From positions 1 to 6,222 of the forward strand of contig CAMLCX010000302.1 of NCBI GenBank assembly GCA_946478635.1: 6,222 nucleotides of DNA. Reading direction: 5' to 3'. Made by a program: the position numbers and the translations under genes. The notes below the pieces were generated by a model. It made no database searches. It saw only the letters and a program-made list of their open reading frames with translations, and was not told where the DNA came from. The DNA comes from an uncultured Pseudomonadota bacterium. GTDB taxonomy: Bacteria; Desulfobacterota_B; Binatia; UBA9968. Below are positions 1 to 5,499 of this stretch, piece after piece. Position 1 is the stretch's first letter. The number at the start of each line of letters is the position of its first letter.

Positions 1-155
1 TTCGCGGCACGATTAGTTATCACAGGTCGAGCCGCGGATTCCAGCGTCCGCGCGTGGCGGATGCAATCATCTCACGTGCACTGAGACGATCAGCGATGGG
101 CTCAAATGTGCGCGCGGTCGAGATCGGCTGAGCAACGCTCGGTGACGGGTTCAAT
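1..155. other. Non-coding flank downstream of the dppF-like gene
   Basis: I see no supportable gene here. The one short minus-strand reading from an ATG at position 70 stops after about 16 codons, and plus-strand readings are equally short. The only hairpin I could pick out near the end of the dppF-like gene is a 4-bp GAGC/GCTC stem around 129-139 with no T-run, so no intrinsic terminator for the minus-strand pair is visible. Transcription may continue past the window edge. Confidence 0.5.
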
Positions 156-1133
156 TCAAGCGCGTCTGATCGGCCCAAACACGTGGCAGGCGATGCCGTG
201 ACCCCTGGCGTCGAAGTCGAGCGGCGGTTCGGTCTGGCTGCAGAGCGCTTCGCGGTAGGCGCAGCGCGGGTGAAACGCGCAGCCGGGCGGCGGGTTCACC
301 GGGCTCGGCACGTCGCCTTCGAGTATGACGCGTTCCTTTCTCTGGCTGATATCGGGCATTGGCACCGCCGACAAGAGAGCCCGGGTGTAGGGATGCTTGG
401 CATCGCGGTAGATGGTCTCGCTATTGGCGATCTCGACTACCTTCCCCAGATACATGATCGCAACACGATGGCTGATGTGTTCGACGACACGCAAGTCGTG
501 CGAGATGAAAAGATAGGTAAGCCGCAACCGCTCCTGAAGTTCCTGCAGTAAATTGATGATTTGCGCTTGAATGGAAACGTCGAGCGACGAAACCGGCTCA
601 TCGCAGACGATAAATTTAGGGTTGACCGCGAGCGCCCGCGCGATACCGATGCGCTGGCGCTGTCCGCCGCTGAACTCATGCGGATACCGGCCAAAGTGAT
701 CTTCGCGCAAGCCGACCTGGTGGAGCAACTCCATCACCCGGTCGCGCTTGGCTTTCCCCTTGGCGAGCTTATGAATCTCCAAGCCTTCGCCGACGATGTC
801 GCCGACGCGCATGCGCGGGTTGAGCGACGCGTACGGGTCTTGGAAGATGATTTGCATCTCCCGGCGCATATCGCGAAGCTCGCGCTGCGACATCGCGAGT
901 AGATTCTTGCCCTGAAAAATGACTTCGCCGCCGCTGGGCTCGATGAGCCGCAGGATCGCCCGGCCCAGAGTCGATTTGCCGCAACCCGATTCGCCGACCA
1001 AGCCGAGCGTCTCGCCTTCGTTGACGGTTAAGCTAACGCCGTCGACGGCTTTGACCGCGCCCTTGTTGCGCGAGAAGAGGCCGTCGCCCACGGGGAAGTG
1101 CTTTTTTAAATTGCGGACTTCTAACAAGCTCAT
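156..1133 (-). CDS. dppF: DppF/OppF-type ABC transporter ATP-binding protein
   Basis: This 325-residue protein is the second ATPase of a peptide/nickel-type ABC importer. It would hydrolyse ATP at the cytoplasmic face of the membrane as the partner of the DppD-like protein. All nucleotide-binding motifs are intact: Walker A GESGCGKS (residues 47-54), Q-loop Gln98 in IIFQDP, signature FSGGQRQR (154-161), Walker B ending in Asp178-Glu179, and H-loop His212. The C-terminal oligopeptide/dipeptide extension is present, with HPYT at 247-250 and four cysteines (285, 291, 298, 316). Length is normal for the family. The ATG start is supported by the [13 protein letters not shown] opening, although no strong Shine-Dalgarno precedes it. 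It lies 16 bp after the dppD-like stop, so the two are probably cotranscribed. DppF/OppF is separated from DppD mainly by the [15 protein letters not shown] signature and by its second position. The substrate cannot be read from the ATPase. Confidence 0.93.
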   Translation of the reverse strand: MSLLEVRNLKKHFPVGDGLFSRNKGAVKAVDGVSLTVNEGETLGLVGESGCGKSTLGRAILRLIEPSGGEVIFQGKNLLAMSQRELRDMRREMQIIFQDPYASLNPRMRVGDIVGEGLEIHKLAKGKAKRDRVMELLHQVGLREDHFGRYPHEFSGGQRQRIGIARALAVNPKFIVCDEPVSSLDVSIQAQIINLLQELQERLRLTYLFISHDLRVVEHISHRVAIMYLGKVVEIANSETIYRDAKHPYTRALLSAVPMPDISQRKERVILEGDVPSPVNPPPGCAFHPRCAYREALCSQTEPPLDFDARGHGIACHVFGPIRRA

Positions 1134-1149
1134 ATCGGCAAACTATGAC

Positions 1150-2151
1150 CTAAGCATCCACCCGCGCAGCCTCCCGCGATTCGGTGTGGGGAAAATGGCA
1201 GGCGACGGTGTGCCCCGGTTCCTTTTCTAACAACTCGGGCTCTTTTTGCGCGCACAAATCGGCCGCCCGCGGACAGCGATCGCGGAAACGGCAACCGCTC
1301 GGCAGGTTCAACGGACTCGGAACGACTCCGGGAATGGCATCGAGGCGCTTTTTTTTGAGCGCGCCGGCGCCGGGCAACGAGTTGAGCAAACCGACGGTAT
1401 AGGGATGAAACGGCCGGTTGAAGATCGCTCGGGTGTTCGCTCGTTCGACGATCTTGCCGGCGTACATGATCGCCACGTAGTCGGCCTGCTCGGCGACAAC
1501 GCCGAGATCATGGGTGATCAAAAGAAGCGCCATGCCGATCTTCTGCTGCAGCTCTTTCATGAGCTCGAGAATCTGCGCTTGAATCGTCACGTCCAGAGCC
1601 GTTGTCGGTTCGTCGGCGATCAAAAGGCTGGGATTGCACGAGAGCGCCATGGCGATCATGATCCGCTGGCGCATACCGCCGCTCAATTGGTGCGGATAAG
1701 CATCGACGCGCGACTGCGGATCGGCGATCTTGACCAGGCGCAGCATCTCGATGGTCTTCTGGCGTGTTTCCTTTTTGCTGAGCCCCTGATGCAGGCGGAT
1801 CGCTTCGCCGATCTGATTGCCGACGGTGAAGACCGGATTGAGCGAAGTCATCGGCTCCTGGAAAATCATCGAAATTTCATTGCCGCGAATTTTGCGCATC
1901 TCTTCATTGTTAAGTTTTAAAAGATCGCGATCGCGGTAATTAATCTCTCCCCCGACGATCCTTCCGGGCGGCGAGGGAATCAGACGCATGATCGACAGCG
2001 AAGTGACGCTCTTGCCGCAACCCGATTCACCGACCAGGCCGATGGTTTTGCCCTCGTCGATTTCGAAGCTCACGCCGTCGATAGCACGCACTTCGCCTTC
2101 GGGCGTGAAAAACGACGTCTGCAAATTTTTGACCTGAAGCAATTCAGCCAT
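1150..2151 (-). CDS. dppD: DppD/OppD-type ABC transporter ATP-binding protein
   Basis: This 333-residue protein is the first ATPase of a dipeptide/oligopeptide (or nickel) importer and would act at the cytoplasmic face of the inner membrane with the DppF-like protein. Visible motifs are Walker A GESGCGKS (41-48), Q-loop Gln98 in [12 protein letters not shown], signature LSGGMRQR (156-163), Walker B LLIADEP with Asp180-Glu181, and H-loop His214. The C-terminal oligopeptide domain carries FHPYT (248-252), [12 protein letters not shown] and cysteines 287, 293, 300 and 318, as expected for a full-length DppD/OppD. The [15 protein letters not shown] form of the signature is typical of the D rather than the F subunit. 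The ATG at 2149-2151 fits the family N-terminus; no clear Shine-Dalgarno is seen. Normally dppA, dppB and dppC precede it. Here only a decayed dppC tail does, so its promoter and partner permeases are uncertain. Confidence 0.94.
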   Translation of the reverse strand: MAELLQVKNLQTSFFTPEGEVRAIDGVSFEIDEGKTIGLVGESGCGKSVTSLSIMRLIPSPPGRIVGGEINYRDRDLLKLNNEEMRKIRGNEISMIFQEPMTSLNPVFTVGNQIGEAIRLHQGLSKKETRQKTIEMLRLVKIADPQSRVDAYPHQLSGGMRQRIMIAMALSCNPSLLIADEPTTALDVTIQAQILELMKELQQKIGMALLLITHDLGVVAEQADYVAIMYAGKIVERANTRAIFNRPFHPYTVGLLNSLPGAGALKKKRLDAIPGVVPSPLNLPSGCRFRDRCPRAADLCAQKEPELLEKEPGHTVACHFPHTESREAARVDA

Positions 2152-2207
2152 GACGGGAGCGACGCTGCACAGGGATATTGGGTGGCTCTTCCTCCACGGA
2201 TTCTGTT

Positions 2208-2398
2208 CAACATCCGCGGATCGAGATCGCGGATAGCGTCTTCCATAGCATTAAATCCGGGCAGTGCCAACATGAGAGACAATCCCCGGGAAAAGATCGC
2301 CGAGAAAGCGGATCGGGCTCTTTCCTGAAAACTATCACCCGCTACGACGTCTCTGCATCCCCGGCGAAACAAGGGTCGCCGAGACTAGCGAGTGATTG
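2208..2398 (-). pseudogene. Decayed C-terminal remnant of a DppC-type permease gene
   Basis: On the minus strand, 2297-2211 reads [16 protein letters not shown] followed by [13 protein letters not shown]. From family knowledge, DppC/OppC permeases end in a segment close to [29 protein letters not shown], and the match covers the GL-ML-GFN-D-RD-LDPR positions. Upstream (2395-2372), in a different frame, the sequence reads SLASLGDP, close to the conserved LSFLGLGDP motif of the same family. It is about 34 codons before the GL motif, which is the expected spacing. A frame change and a stop therefore separate the two pieces. No continuation of the permease is visible further upstream, where the 9-bp repeat lies. 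The remnant ends about 60 bp before the dppD start, exactly where dppC belongs. The C-terminal part (2208-2342) is the firmer half; the frameshifted part is weaker. It is too short to encode a working permease. Confidence 0.6.
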
Positions 2399-2489
2399 AC
2401 GCGGACGAACGGAAGTCCTTCATGTGGCTGAGGGGTTTCAGTTCAGGCTTGAAGTTCAGGTCAAGCTGGAGTAGACGAACCGTGCCATT

Positions 2490-2543
2490 CCGAACCGCTT
2501 GAACGGTTTGAACGATTTGAACGGCTTAAACCTTTTGAACGAC
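2490..2543. repeat. 9-bp tandem repeat (TTGAACGGT-like), about five to six copies
   Basis: Consecutive 9-bp units read CCGAACCGC (2490), TTGAACGGT (2499), TTGAACGAT (2508), TTGAACGGC (2517), TTAAACCTT (2526) and TTGAACGAC (2535). The first and fifth units are degenerate. Because the unit length is a multiple of three, it stays open in all frames, giving LNG/LND-type readings on the plus strand and FKPFKSFKPF-type readings on the minus strand. Those low-complexity peptides are by-products, not proteins. The array sits between the dppC remnant and the hydrolase start. Nearby, GTTCAGG occurs twice (2441-2447 and 2454-2460), suggesting related, more degraded repeat sequence. Array function is unknown. 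Confidence 0.8.
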
Positions 2544-2551
2544 TTCTTCCC

Positions 2552-2558
2552 AGGGGGA
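2552..2558 (+). promoter_or_regulatory. G-rich ribosome-binding site that decides the hydrolase start
   Basis: AGGGGGA lies just upstream of the ATG at 2562, with six bases between AGGG and the ATG. It supports starting the hydrolase there rather than at the in-frame TTG at 2499, which lies inside the 9-bp tandem repeat. Confidence 0.5.
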
Positions 2559-2561
2559 CTC

Positions 2562-3656
2562 ATGGGCCGAGTCAAAAATCTCGATGAAATCAAAGCGATG
2601 GTTCGCGAGCGCACGGGAAAACGCAACACATTCCGCCTGGCCAAGCGCGAGGATGTCGAATCGGTGTTGGCAAATCTGACGAGCAAAGATGCCGAACTTT
2701 GGGCAAGAGAATGGTCGCGTGTCGCGTTGCCTTACGAAGAAAGAGCCGCGCAGCTGGAACAATCCGGAAAATTCCAAGAAGCCCGCGACGCGTACGTTCA
2801 AGCGTACGCCTACTACGCCACCGGACGCTATCCGACGCCGCACACGCCCGGAAAAACGGCGTGCTTTCGCAAGAGCCTCGAGATGTACGAGAAGGCCGGC
2901 AACTATTTCGAGCCGCCGCTCGAACGAATCGAAATCGCCTCGCGTGACGGCAAAATTCCGATTTACCTCCGCGTCCCCAAGGACGGGAAACAACATTCCG
3001 TCGTCATCAACTTCGGCGGCATCGACTCATTCAAAGCCGAGAGTTATGAATATGACGAAGGCTTGCAAAAAAACGGCATGGCAAGCTGCGCCGTCGATAT
3101 GCCCGGCGTCGGCGAGTGTCCGATCAAGGCCTCACCGGCCGCGGATTCGATCTTCAGCGCCGTCATCGACTATTTGGAAAAGCGTCCCGATGTGGATCCC
3201 AGGCGCATCGCCATTATGGGACGGAGCTTCGGCGGCTACTGGGCGGCCAAGATGGCCCACGTCGAAGCGCAGCGCTTGCGCGCATCCATCGTCTGGGGCG
3301 GCGGCATTCACTACTTTTTTCAGGAACACTGGCTGCGAGAATCGACCAATGCGGAGAGTTATTTAATGGATCACGACATTGCCCGTTGCCGGCTCTTCGG
3401 CGTCGACAACCTGGACCAGCTACTAAAACCCTGGTCGGAGCTCTCACTCGAAGATCAAGGCTGGCTGGACAAACCCTGCTGTCCCATGCTGGTCGTCAAC
3501 GGCAAGAACGATCTGCAGACGCCGATCGACGATCTCTATATTTTGCTCGAACATGGCTCGCCCAAGTCCGCGCGTGTCTTTCCCGGCGGCCACATGGGCC
3601 AGACGCCGCAAACTTTTCCGACCATCGTCAACTGGCTGAAGAACGAATTGCGCTGA
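2562..3656 (+). CDS. Alpha/beta hydrolase, FrsA / 2,6-dihydropseudooxynicotine hydrolase-like
   Basis: This 364-residue hydrolase has an N-terminal helical region (about 1-120) followed by an alpha/beta hydrolase core (about 121-364). Core features are IEIASRDGKIPIYLRVP (123-139), the oxyanion-side NFGGIDSFKAE (150-160), the nucleophile elbow GRSFGG with Ser222, the acid Asp317 in VVNGKND, and His344 in PGGHMGQ. The triad is therefore complete. The N-terminal pattern of tryptophan-, tyrosine- and alanine-rich helices (REWSRVALPYEERAAQ, ARDAYVQAYAYYATGRYP) together with LERIEI resembles the FrsA-like group that includes 2,6-dihydropseudooxynicotine hydrolase, a C-C bond hydrolase of nicotine breakdown. 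The substrate here is unknown, and esterase activity is equally possible. No signal peptide is seen, so it should be cytoplasmic. The start at 2562 is preferred because an in-frame extension to TTG 2499 would add only repeat-encoded residues, and because AGGGGGA precedes this ATG. It is transcribed divergently from dppDF. Confidence 0.85.
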   Translation: MGRVKNLDEIKAMVRERTGKRNTFRLAKREDVESVLANLTSKDAELWAREWSRVALPYEERAAQLEQSGKFQEARDAYVQAYAYYATGRYPTPHTPGKTACFRKSLEMYEKAGNYFEPPLERIEIASRDGKIPIYLRVPKDGKQHSVVINFGGIDSFKAESYEYDEGLQKNGMASCAVDMPGVGECPIKASPAADSIFSAVIDYLEKRPDVDPRRIAIMGRSFGGYWAAKMAHVEAQRLRASIVWGGGIHYFFQEHWLRESTNAESYLMDHDIARCRLFGVDNLDQLLKPWSELSLEDQGWLDKPCCPMLVVNGKNDLQTPIDDLYILLEHGSPKSARVFPGGHMGQTPQTFPTIVNWLKNELR

Positions 3657-3683
3657 CTGAACTTCGTAGTCTCGCTTCAGTCA
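3654..3683 (+). other. Hairpin overlapping the hydrolase stop codon
   Basis: TGACTGAA (3654-3661) pairs perfectly with TTCAGTCA (3676-3683) around a 14-nt loop, and the stem begins at the TGA stop codon. An overlapping 5-bp stem GTCAA-CCGA-TTGAC follows (3680-3693). Neither is followed directly by a T-run, so this is at best a weak or factor-dependent 3' end structure. Confidence 0.35.
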
Positions 3684-3761
3684 ACCGATTGACGGAATAA
3701 GACTGCGTCCGGATTTTCCCGTCGATTCGCAATTGCCTCACGCATCGCTTAACCTTTTGTT

Positions 3762-3766
3762 AGAGG
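3762..3766 (+). promoter_or_regulatory. Ribosome-binding site for the 417-residue membrane-anchored protein
   Basis: AGAGG lies six bases before the ATG at 3773 and supports that start. Further upstream, TTGACG at 3689-3694 could act as a -35 element, but the matching -10 position (GATTTT, 3712-3717) is poor, so no promoter is called. Confidence 0.55.
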
Positions 3767-3772
3767 TATTCG

Positions 3773-5026
3773 ATGCGACTTCTATTCAAACTGTTAGTGG
3801 CGCTGATCATCATCTTGCCGGTCGCGCTCGTAGCGCTCATTTATATCGCCGTCGATACCCAGCCAAGCATCAATCGCGCTGCCGAGGTCACGCCCGCGAG
3901 CATCGAACGAGCCAAGCGCATTCTCGACCAAAACGATCCTCGCAAATTGAAAAGCGGCACGCGCCGGACGATCTCGGTCAGCGAAAAGGACCTCGACGAC
4001 GCGGCGAATTATCTCGCGCGCCAGTACGCCGGCGGCGGCGCTCGCATCGAATTGAAGCGCGGCACCGCGCACCTCGGCGCCAGCCTGCGACTGCCGGCAT
4101 TGCCTTTGGGAATTTACCTGAACCTGGAATCGGAGTTGGCGGAGGACGGCGCGCTTGCGCGGTTCGACTCGTTCCGCGTCGGTCAACTTCCCGTGCCTGC
4201 CTGGTTGGCGCAGCGGATGATCCCGCGCCTGCTAGGAATTGTAGTAGACGAGCCGGATCAGCGTTCGTTTCTCCGCGCTATAAAAAGGATCTCCATCGGT
4301 GACGATCGAGTTGCGCTCACCTACGAATGGCAGAAGGATCTACCGGACAAGCTGCGGACCGTTCTTTTACCGGCCGACGATCAAGAGCGACTGCGACTCT
4401 ATCAACAACGTCTGGTCGAGATCACAAAGTCTCTGAAAGCTCCCAATGCTTCTTTGACAGAGTTGCTCGTGCCGCTCTTCGCGCTCGCCGGAGAACGCTC
4501 CAAGGGTGCCGATGCCGTTGCGGAAAACCGCGCGGTAATTCTAGTTCTCACGCTTTTCGTCAACGGGCAGGATTTGTCCGGCATCCTGCCCAGCGCCAAA
4601 ACCTGGCCGCGCCCGCAAAAGCATGGCGTCCTGCTCAGCGGCCGCGACGACTTTCCCAAACACTTCATCGTGTCGGCGGCGCTCGCCGCCAAGGCCGGCG
4701 GACCGCTGTCCGATGCGGTGGGGCTTTATAAGGAATTGGCCGATGCGCGCGAGGGCAGCGGCTTTTCCTTCAACGACATAGCCGCGGACCGCGCCGGCAC
4801 CCGTTTCGGTGAATTCGCGGCGGACTCCGCCTCAGCGCGCAGGTTGCAAGAGCGTTTGCGCGCCGGAGTCGTCGAGCGGGACTTGATGCCGGCGACGGAA
4901 GATTTGCCGGAGTTCATGCCGGAGCGGGACTTCATCAGGCGCTTTGGCGGCGTCGGCGCTCCGCCGTATAATAAAATGATGGCCGAGATCGAGCGCCGCA
5001 TTGCGGCGCTGCCGCTCTACCGCTAA
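3773..5026 (+). CDS. Uncharacterised protein with one N-terminal membrane anchor
   Basis: I cannot assign a named family to this 417-residue protein. Residues 1-27 form a short positive start (MRLLFK) followed by one strongly hydrophobic segment (about 7-27). There is no lipobox cysteine, which suggests an uncleaved signal anchor with the remainder outside the cytoplasm. Next come a soluble segment with ERAKRILDQNDPRKL (45-59) and a TISVSEKDLDDAANYL stretch (66-81). A beta-rich region follows (about 90-185: ARIELKRGTAHLGASLRLP, GIYLNLESEL, VALTYEW), then helices. The C-terminal block HFIVSAALAAKAGGPLSD (297-314) continues into AVGLYKELADA and GSGFSFNDIAADRAGTRFGE (328-347), which has the look of a conserved motif block. 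I have the impression of similar uncharacterised proteobacterial proteins but cannot name one. The start has AGAGG six bases upstream. Cotranscription with the hydrolase across the 116-bp gap is possible but not shown. It contains no cysteine. Confidence 0.8.
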   Translation: MRLLFKLLVALIIILPVALVALIYIAVDTQPSINRAAEVTPASIERAKRILDQNDPRKLKSGTRRTISVSEKDLDDAANYLARQYAGGGARIELKRGTAHLGASLRLPALPLGIYLNLESELAEDGALARFDSFRVGQLPVPAWLAQRMIPRLLGIVVDEPDQRSFLRAIKRISIGDDRVALTYEWQKDLPDKLRTVLLPADDQERLRLYQQRLVEITKSLKAPNASLTELLVPLFALAGERSKGADAVAENRAVILVLTLFVNGQDLSGILPSAKTWPRPQKHGVLLSGRDDFPKHFIVSAALAAKAGGPLSDAVGLYKELADAREGSGFSFNDIAADRAGTRFGEFAADSASARRLQERLRAGVVERDLMPATEDLPEFMPERDFIRRFGGVGAPPYNKMMAEIERRIAALPLYR

Positions 5027-5140
5027 TGGCTTAGCAGGCAGTAAACTACTTGTCCCAAACGTTCTTTCCGGAATAGCACCGTGGGAATTGACATCCCCCT
5101 TTGCCAAAACTGATCGTTACCCATAAGTTTCGTCTGGACA

Positions 5141-5161
5141 CGGCTGTGAAACACACAGCCG
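5141..5161. other. Perfect 8-bp hairpin
   Basis: CGGCTGTG (5141-5148) pairs perfectly with CACAGCCG (5154-5161) around the 5-nt loop AAACA. There is no T-run on either side, so it is not an intrinsic terminator. It lies inside the left arm of the inverted-repeat cluster. Confidence 0.6.
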
Positions 5162-5198
5162 AATCTCGGCCACCACTCAACACGTGGCAAATCCGTTA

Positions 5199-5219
5199 CC
5201 CCGCTTTGAAAAAGAGGGG
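5199..5219. other. Stem-loop within the C/G-rich repeat
   Basis: CCCCGCTTT pairs with AAAGAGGGG around a GAA loop, with one G-A mismatch in a nine-position stem. A T-run occurs at 5230-5235, about 10 nt after the stem, which is too far for a standard terminator on the plus strand. It is one of the copies of the TCCCCCTTT-type motif. Confidence 0.5.
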
Positions 5220-5499
5220 CCAGGGGAGATTTTTTGCCCTCATACTGCCCCAGTGTCCCGTAGGACAGCCCTATGCGCCAAAGAAACCTCCCCCACCACA
5301 CAATCAAATCCCCCTTTTCCAAAGGAGAATAGATAACCACAGCCTTCTGCTCCCGCACCCCCGTGTCCAGCCAAGAAGATGTGGCACATGATTAGTTTAC
5401 CAAAAGGAGGGCGAGGGGGATTTACGCTACTCGAACAGCCAATGACTCGGAGAGCGGGAATTAATCACTGCGAGTCGGAACCATTTGAACACTTCGATA

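Larger units (their letters stand above)
5092..5424. repeat. Inverted-repeat cluster, possible MITE-like element
   Basis: A TCCCCCTTT-type motif occurs four times in alternating orientation: forward at 5094-5104, a near-palindromic copy at 5199-5235, forward at 5310-5322 (TCCCCCTTTTCC), and reversed at 5401-5423 (ending GAGGGGGATTT). The two outer ends also match each other as inverted repeats. CTGGACACGG at 5134-5143 is the exact reverse complement of CCGTGTCCAG at 5361-5370. Outside these, the reverse complement of the left end (AACGATCAGTTTT) resembles the right end (CATGATTAGTTTA). Both then run into an A/G-rich GGGGGAT terminus. A 330-bp unit with imperfect inverted ends and no coding capacity fits a miniature non-autonomous element, but no target-site duplication was found. 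A chance build-up of separate interspersed repeats remains possible. Confidence 0.45.
5027..5499. other. Convergent intergenic region filled with short inverted repeats
   Basis: This 473-bp stretch separates the convergent membrane-anchored protein and SDR genes. I see no gene in it. The longest open frames read through the repeats and give peptides such as SPLEKGD and PLAPLFQSG, which are translations of the GGGGA/TCCCC motif. Positions 5027-5091 and 5425-5499 show nothing I can name, and 5092-5424 holds the repeat cluster described separately. No convincing intrinsic terminator follows either flanking gene. Confidence 0.6.

Noticed and set aside
561..902. Plus-strand open frame opposite the dppF-like gene
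   Set aside because: It is antisense to an intact ATPase gene. Its arginine- and alanine-rich reading has no recognisable motif and is explained by GC-biased codon use on the other strand. The same applies to the long plus-strand frame at 1246-1920.
2490..2543. Short CRISPR-like array
   Set aside because: The units are 9 bp and directly adjacent with no spacers, so this is a microsatellite-type array and not CRISPR.
2499..2561. In-frame N-terminal extension of the hydrolase from TTG 2499
   Set aside because: It is encoded by the 9-bp tandem repeat plus a few residues, uses a TTG start with no ribosome-binding site, and a better ATG with AGGGGGA upstream exists at 2562.
2526..2996. Minus-strand open frame opposite the hydrolase start
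   Set aside because: It is antisense to a well-supported gene, and its C-terminal part runs through the tandem repeat. No domain is visible.
3116..3700. Overlapping plus-strand frame inside the hydrolase
   Set aside because: The hydrolase frame carries the full catalytic triad. This frame is arginine-rich, lacks motifs and has no start support.
5199..5235. Intrinsic terminator for the membrane-anchored protein gene
   Set aside because: The T-run begins about 10 nt after the stem and the structure is more than 170 bp past the stop codon. It fits better as a copy of the interspersed repeat.
5023..5358. Minus-strand frame of about 111 codons in the convergent intergenic region
   Set aside because: Much of it translates the TCCCCCTTT-type repeats (SPLEKGD, PLAPLFQSG) and a hairpin arm, with no domain or ribosome-binding site. 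It is more likely non-coding repeat sequence.
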